Shown piece by piece: positions 7,633 through 17,924 of a DNA stretch of 64,000 bases. The DNA is from Mycobacterium terramassiliense (GTDB lineage Bacteria > Actinomycetota > Actinomycetes > Mycobacteriales > Mycobacteriaceae). Within the stretch, counting starts at the first letter, position 1; the number at the start of each line of letters is the position of its first letter. The DNA lies in assembly GCF_900157385.1 (NCBI RefSeq), contig NZ_LT717701.1, forward strand, positions 779,772 to 843,771, given 5' to 3'. Below the pieces are notes generated by a model. That model was not told the origin of the DNA, made no database searches, and saw nothing but the letters and a program-made list of their open reading frames with translations. Position numbers and translations under genes: made by a program.

Positions 7633-9132
7633 GTGAGCGAAGCCGACCCCGACCTCCCCGAGCAGTTCCGGATCCGCCGGGACAAGCGCGCTCGCCTGCT
7701 GGAGGAGGGGTGCGACCCCTACCCGGTCGCCATCGAGCGCACCCACACCCTGGCCGAGGTGCGCGCCGCCCACCCCGACCTGCCGACCGACACGGCCACC
7801 GACGACATCGTCGGCGTCGCGGGCCGCGTCATCTTCGCGCGCAACTCCGGCAAATTGTGCTTTGGGACACTCCAGGACGGCGACGGCACCACCCTTCAGG
7901 TGATGATCAGCCTCGACAAGGTGGGGCAACAGGCGCTCGACGCGTGGAAGGCCGACGTCGACCTCGGTGACATCGTGTACGTGCACGGCACCGTGATCAG
8001 CTCGCGGCGCGGCGAGCTGTCCGTCCTGGCCGACTCGTGGCGGATGGCGGCCAAGTCGCTGCGCCCGCTTCCCGTCGCGCACAAGGAGATGAACGAAGAG
8101 TCGCGGGTGCGGCAGCGCTACGTCGACCTCATCGTCCGCCCCCAGGCCCGGTCCGTGGCCCGGCAGCGAATCGCCGTCATCCGCGCGATACGCAACGCGA
8201 TGGAACGGCGCGGGTTTCTCGAAGTCGAAACGCCTATGTTGCAGACGCTGGCCGGTGGCGCCGCGGCCCGGCCGTTCGTCACCCATTCCAATGCGCTCGA
8301 CATCGATCTCTACCTGCGGATCGCGCCGGAACTGTTCCTCAAGCGCTGCATCGTCGGCGGATTCGACAGGGTCTTCGAGCTAAATCGCGTGTTCCGAAAC
8401 GAAGGGGCCGATTCGACGCATTCTCCAGAATTTTCGATGTTGGAGACCTACCAGACCTACGGAACCTATGACGATTCAGCGATCGTCACGCGTGAGCTTA
8501 TTCAAGAGGTGGCCGACGAGGCGATCGGAACCCGACAACTCCCGTTGCCAGACGGCAGCGTCTACGACATAGACGGAGAATGGGCGTCTATACAAATGTA
8601 CCCCTCGCTGTCGGCGGCGCTCGGCGAGGAGATCACGCCCGAGACGACGGTCGACCGGCTGTGGGCCATCGCGAATCGGCTCGGGGTGCAGATCCCCGAG
8701 GACCGCGGCTATGGACACGGCAAGCTCGTCGAGGAACTGTGGGAGCACGCCGTGGGAAACGCGCTGAACGCTCCCACATTCGTCAAGGATTTCCCTGTCG
8801 AGACAACGCCTTTGACCCGCCAGCACCGCAGCATTCCCGGCGTCACCGAGAAGTGGGACCTCTACCTTCGCGGGGTCGAACTGGCCACCGGGTATTCCGA
8901 ACTCAACGACCCGGTCGTGCAGCGCGAGAGGTTCGCGGCGCAGGCCCGCGCCGCGGCGGCCGGCGACGACGAGGCCATGGTGCTCGACGAAGACTTTCTC
9001 GCCGCGCTCGAGTACGGGATGCCCCCATGCACGGGAACCGGAATGGGTATCGATCGGTTGCTGATGTCTTTGACCGGCCTGTCGATAAGAGAGACAGTTT
9101 TGTTCCCGATTGTTCGGCCGCACTCCGGTTGA
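7633..9132 (+). CDS. lysS: Lysyl-tRNA synthetase
   Basis: Class II synthetase charging tRNA-Lys, 499 residues. An N-terminal OB-fold anticodon-binding domain is followed by the catalytic core with motif 2 (FELNRVFRNEG) and motif 3 (GTGMGIDRLLM, near the C-terminus). An open frame extends far upstream, but coaX occupies it to 7546, and GTG 7633 lies exactly downstream of a -10 element. Two stretches (about 8370-8600 and 9055-9130) use codons rare in this genome (ATA, CTA, AGA, TCT, CAA, ATT), unlike the rest of the gene. Confidence 0.95.
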   Translation: MSEADPDLPEQFRIRRDKRARLLEEGCDPYPVAIERTHTLAEVRAAHPDLPTDTATDDIVGVAGRVIFARNSGKLCFGTLQDGDGTTLQVMISLDKVGQQALDAWKADVDLGDIVYVHGTVISSRRGELSVLADSWRMAAKSLRPLPVAHKEMNEESRVRQRYVDLIVRPQARSVARQRIAVIRAIRNAMERRGFLEVETPMLQTLAGGAAARPFVTHSNALDIDLYLRIAPELFLKRCIVGGFDRVFELNRVFRNEGADSTHSPEFSMLETYQTYGTYDDSAIVTRELIQEVADEAIGTRQLPLPDGSVYDIDGEWASIQMYPSLSAALGEEITPETTVDRLWAIANRLGVQIPEDRGYGHGKLVEELWEHAVGNALNAPTFVKDFPVETTPLTRQHRSIPGVTEKWDLYLRGVELATGYSELNDPVVQRERFAAQARAAAAGDDEAMVLDEDFLAALEYGMPPCTGTGMGIDRLLMSLTGLSIRETVLFPIVRPHSG

Positions 9133-9156
9133 GTTACCCGTTGCGTCTGGATTGAG

Positions 9157-9223
9157 TATCCTGCGTTCTTATGGCAGATTGGTGCCTTGGGGAGTGAATC
9201 CAAACTGCTCAGCAACTGCTCAG
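9157..9223 (+). promoter_or_regulatory. lsr2 promoter and repeated leader
   Basis: A TATCCT -10 candidate lies at 9157-9162, with a weak TTACCC 17 nt upstream. The 5' leader contains the decamer AACTGCTCAG twice in tandem (9203-9212 and 9214-9223). Whether the repeat has a role, for example Lsr2 autoregulation or RNA structure, is not shown by sequence. Confidence 0.4.
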
Positions 9224-9245
9224 GACGAAACGCGAGGGTAAGCTA

Positions 9246-9584
9246 ATGGCGAAAAAAGTGACCGTCACCTTGGTCGATGATTTCGATGGTGCGGGCGCGG
9301 CCGACGAAACGGTTGAATTCGGGCTTGACGGGGTGACCTACGAGATTGATCTTTCGTCCAAGAATGCCGCGAAACTGCGCAACGATTTGAAGCAATGGGT
9401 AGCGGCGGGACGCCGCGTCGGCGGTCGTCGGCGCGGGCGCTCCGGCTCGGGACGTGGCCGTGGGGCCATCGACCGCGAGCAGAGCGCCGCGATCCGCGAG
9501 TGGGCCCGCCGCAACGGGCACAACGTGTCGACGCGCGGCCGCATCCCCGCGGACGTCATCGACGCGTTTCACGCGGCTACTTAA
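9246..9584 (+). CDS. lsr2: Nucleoid-associated protein Lsr2
   Basis: Small basic DNA-bridging protein (112 residues) that silences AT-rich and horizontally acquired DNA, the actinobacterial counterpart of H-NS. The N-terminal half (MAKKVTVTLVDDFDG, to about residue 50) is the dimerisation domain. The C-terminal half, after an Arg/Gly linker, carries the minor-groove RGR loop at residues 97-99 (STRGRIPADV). Length matches the family. It has its own upstream region, followed by a hairpin terminator, so it is probably monocistronic. Confidence 0.98.
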   Translation: MAKKVTVTLVDDFDGAGAADETVEFGLDGVTYEIDLSSKNAAKLRNDLKQWVAAGRRVGGRRRGRSGSGRGRGAIDREQSAAIREWARRNGHNVSTRGRIPADVIDAFHAAT

Positions 9585-9595
9585 GCGGAGCGCTT

Positions 9596-9638
9596 ACCGG
9601 CGCCCGGGTCCCCCAAGGCCTGGGCGCCGGTTGCTTTT
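9596..9638 (+). terminator. Intrinsic terminator after lsr2
   Basis: Inverted arms 9596-9608 (ACCGGCGCCCGGG) and 9618-9631 form a GC-rich stem with a short loop, followed by TGCTTTTAA. It lies 12 nt after the lsr2 stop and is oriented to end lsr2 transcription. Confidence 0.8.
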
Positions 9639-9641
9639 AAT

Positions 9642-9656
9642 TTCGCTGGCGGCGGA
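9642..9656 (+). promoter_or_regulatory. Candidate ClgR operator upstream of clpC1
   Basis: TTCGC-N5-GCGGA (centre TGGCG) fits the CGC-N5-GCG core of actinobacterial ClgR sites. ClgR is known to activate clpC1 and clpP1P2 in mycobacteria. A TACAGT -10 candidate lies at 9798-9803, roughly 60 nt before the clpC1 ATG. The 9640-9863 interval holds no gene. Confidence 0.45.
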
Positions 9657-9863
9657 ATGAGGGCAGGCGCTCGCGGGAAACGCTTTGGCGATTTTCCTCG
9701 TTTACCTGTTACGGCCCTGCGCTAACAGGGGACTAACGGAGGTATGCGGCCTGGCCGCCAGCCACCGCAACGTTAGGACCCCCGGCGGGCCGACCATTAC
9801 AGTGGATGGCAGGTACGCGATGCCCCAGCTGTACCGATGGTGAGGGAGAGCAGGTAACCACCG

Positions 9864-12398
<2,535 letters not shown>

Positions 12399-12404
12399 CG
12401 CTCC

Positions 12405-12504
12405 AGCAAACGGGTGGCGGGCCGATCGCGGGCGCGGCGAAGCCGGGCGAAGCGGGTCGCCACGATCGGACTAGTCTCGTTGCGGACTAACCACCCGTTT
12501 TGCT
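12405..12504. repeat. Long-loop inverted repeat between clpC1 and the YbjQ gene
   Basis: Arms 12405-12417 (AGCAAACGGGTGG) and 12491-12504 are complementary apart from one extra T, separated by 73 nt of GC-rich DNA. The loop is long for a terminator. It may be a clpC1 end structure or a regulatory element; function undetermined. Confidence 0.4.
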
Positions 12505-12528
12505 GCGCTGTGGAAGAAGGGCCCGCCT

Positions 12529-12909
12529 GTGCTGATCGTGACCACCAACGACCTCCCCGGCTGGGAAATCCAGCGGGTGTGCGGCGAAGTGTTCGGGTTG
12601 ACGGTGCGATCGCGAAACGCGTTCTCTCAGATGGGCGCGGGCTTCAAGGCAATGTTCGGCGGCGAGCTGGCCGGCATGACCAAGAATCTCGCCGAGAGCC
12701 GCAACGAAGCGATGGGCCGCCTGATCGCCGAGGCGCGCAACCGCGGTGGCAACGCGATCGTCGCGATGCGGTTCGACACGACCGAGATCGGCGATGTGTG
12801 GACCGAAATCTGCGCCTATGGGACGGCGGTCCAGGCGGTCCCGGTTACCGACGGGGCCAAGTACACCGCGAGCCAGCTCGGCTACGGCTCCGCGGCGCCG
12901 CAGCATTGA
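12529..12909 (+). CDS. YbjQ-family (DUF74) protein
   Basis: A 126-residue soluble protein of the YbjQ/UPF0145 family, a small pentameric fold sometimes called heavy-metal-binding. Seen here are the N-terminal IVTTNDLPGWEIQRVCGEVFG strand-helix unit, the central ESRNEAMGRLIAEA helix and the GGNAIVAMRFDTTEIG segment typical of the family. Biochemical function is not established. GTG start without a strong ribosome site. It lies between clpC1 and a cobalt-transport operon; no functional link to either is evident. Confidence 0.85.
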   Translation: MLIVTTNDLPGWEIQRVCGEVFGLTVRSRNAFSQMGAGFKAMFGGELAGMTKNLAESRNEAMGRLIAEARNRGGNAIVAMRFDTTEIGDVWTEICAYGTAVQAVPVTDGAKYTASQLGYGSAAPQH

Positions 12910-12925
12910 CCCGCCGTCTACACTG

Positions 12926-13035
12926 ACCAGCGACGGCAAACCGGAATTCTGGTGGAAGTCCAGAACGGTCGCGCCACTGTCACAGTCAGACCCGGACCCC
13001 GTCACCCATCCCCAGGCGGGACGCGAGATCCCGGA
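12926..13035 (+). ncRNA. Cobalamin riboswitch
   Basis: The leader of cbtB carries the class core in order: GGAA near 12943, TGGTGGAAGTCC (12950-12961), then CGCGCCACTGT containing the B12 box GCCACTG (12973-12979), followed by AGTCAGACCCGGA and CCCGTCACC. It ends just before the cbtB ribosome site (GGAAGGAG, 13033-13040), so vitamin B12 binding could hide the site. Boundaries are approximate. Confidence 0.88.
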
Positions 13036-13046
13036 AGGAGTCACCT

Positions 13047-13262
13047 GTGACCACTCCCCAGCCCACTGACACCCGCACCCGATCCATCGATCTGTCGGCG
13101 GCAAGTGCCGTGATCTGGTTGGCGGCGACCGCCTTCCTGGCGCTGCTGGCGCTGTACTTCGTCGGCGTCGACCAGGGGGCGGTGTCGTTGTTCGGCGGCG
13201 ATTCACACGTGCACGAGTTCGTGCACGATGCCCGGCATCTGCTCGGCTTTCCCTGCCACTGA
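13047..13262 (+). CDS. cbtB: Cobalt transporter subunit CbtB
   Basis: A 71-residue protein with one membrane helix (about residues 19-42) and a His-rich C-terminus (SHVHEFVHDARHLLGFPCH) that probably captures the metal. This is the CbtB pattern: a single-span protein encoded just before the multi-span CbtA and under B12 riboswitch control, thought to import cobalt for cobalamin synthesis. GTG start with GGAAGGAG 6 nt upstream. The cbtA start follows 4 nt after its stop. Confidence 0.9.
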   Translation: MTTPQPTDTRTRSIDLSAASAVIWLAATAFLALLALYFVGVDQGAVSLFGGDSHVHEFVHDARHLLGFPCH

Positions 13263-13266
13263 GCGC

Positions 13267-14034
13267 ATGGAGAAGCGTCTGATCGGACGCGGCCTGCTGG
13301 CCGGTGCAATCGGCGCGGTGCTGGCGTTCGCGTTCGCCCGCCTGTGCGCCGAACCGGTCATCGGCCGCGCGATCGCTTTCGAGGACGGACGCGCCGACGC
13401 CCTGGACGCCCACGGCGTGCACGAGCACGGTGCCGAATTGTTCAGTCGCGGAGTGCAGTCCAACGCCGGGCTGGGTTTCGGTGTTCTGATCTTCGGCGTT
13501 GCGATGGGCGCACTGTTCGGGGTCGTGTTCTGCGTGGTTTTCGTGCGCGCGGGAGGCGTTGCGCCACGCCGGCTTTCGCTGTTCTTGGCTTCGGCTGCAT
13601 TCGTTGCGGTGTACCTGGTGCCGTTCGTGAAATATCCGCCGAATCCGCCCGCGGTGGGCCAGGCCGACACGATCGGGGCGCGTACCGGCTGGTATCTGGT
13701 GGCGGTGCTGATGTCGGTGGTGCTGGCCATCGCCGCGGTGTGGTTGGCGCGGGGTCTGACGCTCCGGTTCGGTGAGTGGAACGGACGGCTGCTCGCGGCG
13801 GGCGCCTATGTCGCGGCGGTCGCGGTGGTGCTGGTGCTCCTGCCGAGCAACGACGAGACGCCGCAACCGCTGCGGGACGCCTCGGGGGCGATCGTCTATC
13901 CGGGCTTTCCCGCCGACCTCCTCTACGAGTTCAGGCTGCTTGCCCTGGCCACTCAGCTGGTGTTATGGGCGACCATCGGCCTGGTGTTCGCCACGCTCGC
14001 CCGACGGACGCTGGAGGAACGAGTCCGCGCGTGA
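13267..14034 (+). CDS. cbtA: Cobalt transporter subunit CbtA
   Basis: A 255-residue membrane protein with about five hydrophobic helices (near 7-25, 70-92, 105-122, 150-172, 180-195 and 220-245). CbtA family features visible are the N-terminal RGLLAGAIGAVLAFAFARLCAEP segment, the VKYPPNPPAVG loop and the DLLYEFRLLALATQ stretch. Acts with CbtB in cobalt uptake. ATG 13267 was chosen because the longer frame from 13228 would overlap cbtB. The stop overlaps the next gene (GTGA). Confidence 0.88.
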   Translation: MEKRLIGRGLLAGAIGAVLAFAFARLCAEPVIGRAIAFEDGRADALDAHGVHEHGAELFSRGVQSNAGLGFGVLIFGVAMGALFGVVFCVVFVRAGGVAPRRLSLFLASAAFVAVYLVPFVKYPPNPPAVGQADTIGARTGWYLVAVLMSVVLAIAAVWLARGLTLRFGEWNGRLLAAGAYVAAVAVVLVLLPSNDETPQPLRDASGAIVYPGFPADLLYEFRLLALATQLVLWATIGLVFATLARRTLEERVRA

Positions 14035-14582
14035 CCGACGTCGTCCGGCTGACTCTTGTGTCGCACGCTATGACCGACGCCATGGCGGCCGGACGGTTTC
14101 CGGCCGACGAGTCGCTCAGCCAGATCGGTCGCCGGCAGGTCAAAAAGGCTGGACGCCTTGATGTTCAGAAAGACGCGCGCCTATTCGCGGGACCCGAGCA
14201 GCGGGTGCGGGAGACCGCGCAGCTGCTGGGCCTGCACGCCGTAACCGAACCGCGGCTGGCCGACCTGCAGTGCGGGGATTGGTGCGGGCACACGCTGCGG
14301 GCCGTCGGACCCACCGAGCTCGAGACGTGGCTGACCGATCCGGCCCGGGCCCCGCACGGCGGTGAGTCGATCGTCGACCTGATCCAACGGGTGGCGGGCT
14401 GGCTGCAGTCCCTGACCGCCAACACGGCGCCCGTCGTGGCGGTGACGCATCCGGCGGTGATCCGCGCCGCCATCTTGCACAGCCTCGACGCACCACCGAA
14501 GTCGTTCTGGGGCATCGACATTGCCCCGGTGAGTCGCACCGTGCTGCACTTCCGCAACGGCCGCTGGACCCTGCGGTTGTAA
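14031..14582 (+). CDS. Histidine-phosphatase-fold protein in the cbt operon
   Basis: A 183-residue member of the phosphoglycerate-mutase-like superfamily. The nucleophile histidine is kept at position 12, but in VSHAMT rather than the usual RHG(E/Q)T, so the Arg and Gly of the signature are missing. GPEQRVRETAQLL and the second catalytic histidine VTHPAVIRA are present. The operon position after cbtBA hints at a corrinoid link such as alpha-ribazole phosphatase, but the altered signature makes activity uncertain. Start GTG overlaps the cbtA stop. Confidence 0.7.
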   Translation: MTDVVRLTLVSHAMTDAMAAGRFPADESLSQIGRRQVKKAGRLDVQKDARLFAGPEQRVRETAQLLGLHAVTEPRLADLQCGDWCGHTLRAVGPTELETWLTDPARAPHGGESIVDLIQRVAGWLQSLTANTAPVVAVTHPAVIRAAILHSLDAPPKSFWGIDIAPVSRTVLHFRNGRWTLRL

Positions 14583-14655
14583 CTTGCTTTGGAGGCTCTC
14601 CAGACCATGCGGCTTGCCCCGATGTTGATAGCGCAGACGCTATCGAATTCGTCAG

Positions 14656-15432
14656 TCACGTCTGCCCCGAGTCGATCGGGGTCACGAGCGCCGGTCGGGC
14701 TTCCGCGTCCGGCGGTACGCGCAGCCAGGCCGTTGAGACCGCGGACCAGTGCGCGACGCTGGCGTACCGTCCCGCTTCGCTGTGCGCGCGACCGGACGCA
14801 TCGGTTGGGTCGAACGGGGTGTCCGAGATCTTGGGATGGGCCAGGAGCAATCCCGCGGGTGAGAGGTGCACCGCGTCCCAAGACTCCGCGATCGCCGGCC
14901 AGTCCGGGTACTTACAGCCACCGGCCGTGGCTGAATGCGAGTCGATCAGTTCGGCCCAATCGCCGGCCGAATCGATCCGCGCGACGCGAACGCGCTTGGC
15001 GTCGAAATGCACCTCCCAGCGCGGGCTTTCCCGCTTCAGGTTCTCACCGCACAGGGTCCAGGTGTCTTCGCCGTCGGTGATCGGTGTGGACGTCCAGAAC
15101 GCGCCGTTTGGCAGCGCGCTCAACGGCTCCCGGTTGCGGATGTTCGGCGCGCGCCACTCGGTGAGAGTCCCCTGATGAATTTGCGGCGATCCAAACGCAG
15201 TTAGCCCCGATAGCGCCGCGAGCCCTGCGGCGTCGTACGCGCGAAGCTCCGGATCGTCCACATCGAGGCCCGCTACGTCGAGCCAACGATCGGAGTAGAG
15301 GTAGCCGCTGACGGACCAGGCCGCGGCCCTGACGAGCCGTTCTGGGATCGCCAGGCCGCCGAAAGACCGCATGTCCTCGATGAACAGGCGCCCCGGGAAG
15401 GTGTCCAGCAGCGACTCGCCGGCGCTGATCAC
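14656..15432 (-). CDS. Uncharacterised protein downstream of lpqF
   Basis: 258 residues, soluble, no signal peptide or membrane helix. Rich in Trp and Asp/Ser, with a LYSDRWLDVAGLDVDD stretch, several W-x-x motifs and a C-terminal WDAVHLSPAGLLLAHP segment. I do not recognise the family. The GTG start lies 1 nt beyond the lpqF stop, so it is probably translated from the lpqF transcript. Nothing similar follows lpqF in M. tuberculosis, suggesting an accessory gene. Confidence 0.6.
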   Translation of the reverse strand: MISAGESLLDTFPGRLFIEDMRSFGGLAIPERLVRAAAWSVSGYLYSDRWLDVAGLDVDDPELRAYDAAGLAALSGLTAFGSPQIHQGTLTEWRAPNIRNREPLSALPNGAFWTSTPITDGEDTWTLCGENLKRESPRWEVHFDAKRVRVARIDSAGDWAELIDSHSATAGGCKYPDWPAIAESWDAVHLSPAGLLLAHPKISDTPFDPTDASGRAHSEAGRYASVAHWSAVSTAWLRVPPDAEARPALVTPIDSGQT

Positions 15433-15433
15433 G

Positions 15434-16780
15434 CTACGGCGGCGCGATGAGCGCGAAAACCTGCCTGGCCACCTGCAACATCCAGCCGGTCACGGTGGGC
15501 CCGTGATCGCGCGGCCAGTTGAGCTGGAAGCTCACCACCCACGGCTGCCGGTTCTTGTCGACGGCATACCAGCTGAACGTCAGATCACCAGGCAGCCCAC
15601 CGGCTTTCGCACCGATATACGGCCAAACGTTCCGGTCCAGCTGGATGCCGGCCACCGCGGAAAGGATCTCCCTGACGGGCTCCGCGGGGCCGACCGCATC
15701 GGCCTGCAGCGCCGCGTGCACGCGGCAGATGTCCTCGGCGCTGCCGTACCACTCGGCGCCGTAGGCCGAGGCCGGGGTGTGGGCGCGGGTCGGATCGGGT
15801 TCGTAGGGGGTGGAATTCGCCTGTTCCAGCAGCTGGGCGCGGACCTGCGGGGAGCCATGCTTCCATTGGTCGCGCAGGTCCGGTTTGCCCCAACCGACGG
15901 AGAACAGCTCGTACATCGTGGGGAACGGCGTCATGCTGGCCGGGTCGTGATGGCCGGCCGTTGCGAGCGCCTCCTCGATGGCGCGCGTGCCCATCCGGCC
16001 GATGAGCAGGTCGGTGGCCATGTTGTCACTCGTGGCGATCATCTTCTCGGCGGCCGTGCGCACCGAAACGTGTGCTCCGACAGGTAGTTCCAGGCCCGAC
16101 GAGCCCACCGCGCGGCCCTTGTCCGTGACGGTGAGCTGATCGTCCCACGACACCGTCCCGTTCCGGACGGCGCCGGCCAGCGCGTGCAGCACGTACAGCT
16201 TGAAAATCGATGCCAGCGGCAAGGATTCGCCGGTGTTGGTGCCCGCGACCGGGTCGCAGTGGCCGTCGTCGACCTTGGCGACCTGGTAGGAGTAACGGGC
16301 GCCCGTCTTGCTCAGCACCGCGTCGACGTCGTGCCAGGAGTTGACCTTCGGCGCCTGCGTGTCGACGTCGAACCGGTCCACCCGGCCTCCGTCGTCGGTG
16401 TGTATTCGGATGTCCTGGCGCGCGCCGTACGAGGTGACCAGGTGCAGGGTGGCCACGCTGGCGCTGATGTCGACGCCGGCGAGGGTGAACGGACGATCCC
16501 ACCACAGCCCCTCCATGGTGGCCTCGACCGACTCGACTTTGCCGGGCGCGGCGAGGGTGCCGACGCCGACCGGGCCGATGGGCCAGTCCGAGTTCAGCAT
16601 GTCCAGAGTCTGCTGGGCCCGGATGCCGGGGGGCGTCCGGGTGTCGATCTGCCGCCCCGGGTTGGCAGCGTTCGCGTGCGGGGCGGGCGAGGGCGCGCAA
16701 CCCGGCGCCAGCGTCACCACCAGAGCCGCGGCGGCGCCCAACGCCGCCACGCGGCGCCGCGTCGACCGACCGCTAGCCAC
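15434..16780 (-). CDS. lpqF: Beta-lactamase-like lipoprotein LpqF
   Basis: Secreted, lipid-anchored serine-hydrolase-like protein, homologous to Rv3593. The N-terminus is a signal peptide with lipobox TLAPGC, lipidated Cys28. An NTF2-like region precedes the class A beta-lactamase-like domain with SIFK (SxxK), SDN (ATSDNMA) and a degenerate third motif KAGG in place of KTG. GTG 16780 overlaps the mhuD stop and gives a compact signal peptide; a start at 16798 would add six residues. True substrate unknown. Confidence 0.88.
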   Translation of the reverse strand: MASGRSTRRRVAALGAAAALVVTLAPGCAPSPAPHANAANPGRQIDTRTPPGIRAQQTLDMLNSDWPIGPVGVGTLAAPGKVESVEATMEGLWWDRPFTLAGVDISASVATLHLVTSYGARQDIRIHTDDGGRVDRFDVDTQAPKVNSWHDVDAVLSKTGARYSYQVAKVDDGHCDPVAGTNTGESLPLASIFKLYVLHALAGAVRNGTVSWDDQLTVTDKGRAVGSSGLELPVGAHVSVRTAAEKMIATSDNMATDLLIGRMGTRAIEEALATAGHHDPASMTPFPTMYELFSVGWGKPDLRDQWKHGSPQVRAQLLEQANSTPYEPDPTRAHTPASAYGAEWYGSAEDICRVHAALQADAVGPAEPVREILSAVAGIQLDRNVWPYIGAKAGGLPGDLTFSWYAVDKNRQPWVVSFQLNWPRDHGPTVTGWMLQVARQVFALIAPP

Positions 16781-17093
16781 CCTGCTTGGTGCCGGCAACG
16801 TCCATCACGACCTCGAATTCCAGCAGCGACGCCCCGGTCGCCACGGGGTTGGCCCGCTCGCCGGCATGGGCCTCGATGGCGGGTCCCTTCGCCCAGGCCT
16901 GGAAGGCATCTTCGGACTCCCAGTGCGTCACCACGAAGTAGCGGTTTTCGCCCTTGATGGGACGCAGCAGCTGGAAGCCGAGGAAGCCGGGTTGCCGATC
17001 GACCGCGTGCGCGCGGTGGGCGAACCGCTTCTCCAGTTCGGGGCCGGCGTCCGCGGGCACCTCGATTGCGTTGATCTTCACCACGTGCGGCAT
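16773..17093 (-). CDS. mhuD: Heme-degrading monooxygenase MhuD
   Basis: Cleaves heme to mycobilin and releases iron, the last step of mycobacterial heme-iron uptake. The 106-residue ferredoxin-like (ABM) fold has the conserved active-site residues: Asn near position 8 (VKINAIEV), the Trp in AFQAWAKGP, and the heme-ligand His in EAHAGERANP. Very close to Rv3592 throughout. It overlaps lpqF and lies divergent from the hydrolase gene at 17157. Confidence 0.95.
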   Translation of the reverse strand: MPHVVKINAIEVPADAGPELEKRFAHRAHAVDRQPGFLGFQLLRPIKGENRYFVVTHWESEDAFQAWAKGPAIEAHAGERANPVATGASLLEFEVVMDVAGTKQGG

Positions 17094-17156
17094 TGGGCTA
17101 GGCTACCGCGCCGCCCGCGTTGTCCAACCCCCGGGCGGGCCCCGCAAGATGGTGGT

Positions 17157-17924
17157 ATGCCCAACGATCTGTTGACCTGCCACGGCGGCCGTGGCGAGCC
17201 GTTGGTGCTGGTGCATGGCCTGATGGGCCGCGGTACCACCTGGTCGCGGCAGCTGCCGTGGCTGGCCCGGTTGGGCACCGTCTACACCTACGACGCCCCG
17301 TGGCACCGCGGCCGCGACGTCGACGATCCACACCCGATCAGCACCGAACGCTTCGTGGCCGACCTGGCCGATGCGGTCGGCGCCCTGGGGGCGCCGGCCA
17401 GGCTGGTGGGGCATTCGATGGGCGCCCTGCACTCGTGGTGCCTGGCCGCCGAGCGTCCGGAGCTGGTGTCGGCGCTGGTGGTCGAGGACATGGCGCCGGA
17501 CTTCCGGGGCCGAACCACCGGGCCGTGGGAGCCGTGGCTGCACGCCCTTCCGGTCGAATTCGATTCTGCCGAGCAGGTTTTCGACGAATTCGGGCCGGTC
17601 GCCGGCCGGTATTTCCTGGACGCCTTCGACCGCACGGAAAGCGGGTGGCGGTTGCACGGGCACACCTCGCGATGGATCGAGATCGCCGCCGAATGGGGCA
17701 CCCGTGACTACTGGGCGCAGTGGGAGGCCGTGCGAGCCCCGGCGCTGCTCGTCGAGGCCGGCAACTCGGTCACCCCGCCGGGCCAGATGCGCGCGATGGC
17801 CGAAACAGGTTCCCCGACAACCTATTTGCACGTTCCGCAGGCCGGCCACCTGGTCCACGACGAAGCGCCACAGGAGTACCGGGAAGCGGTGGAATCCTTC
17901 CTGGCGGCTACCGCCGGCCGGTGA
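17157..17924 (+). CDS. Alpha/beta-fold hydrolase (Rv3591c-like)
   Basis: A 255-residue alpha/beta hydrolase: oxyanion strand VLVHGLMG near residue 20, nucleophile elbow GHSMG near residue 86, and a C-terminal catalytic His in QAGHLVHDEAP. Substrate unknown. The open frame extends far upstream, across the mhuD strand, but ATG 17157 gives the family length. Its 3' end overlaps the end of the convergent GMC gene by 17 nt. Confidence 0.85.
   Translation: MPNDLLTCHGGRGEPLVLVHGLMGRGTTWSRQLPWLARLGTVYTYDAPWHRGRDVDDPHPISTERFVADLADAVGALGAPARLVGHSMGALHSWCLAAERPELVSALVVEDMAPDFRGRTTGPWEPWLHALPVEFDSAEQVFDEFGPVAGRYFLDAFDRTESGWRLHGHTSRWIEIAAEWGTRDYWAQWEAVRAPALLVEAGNSVTPPGQMRAMAETGSPTTYLHVPQAGHLVHDEAPQEYREAVESFLAATAGR

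Noticed and set aside
12487..13866. Minus-strand open frame of 459 codons across YbjQ, the riboswitch and cbtBA
   Set aside because: Runs antisense through three supported genes and a structured RNA; residue pattern is noise.
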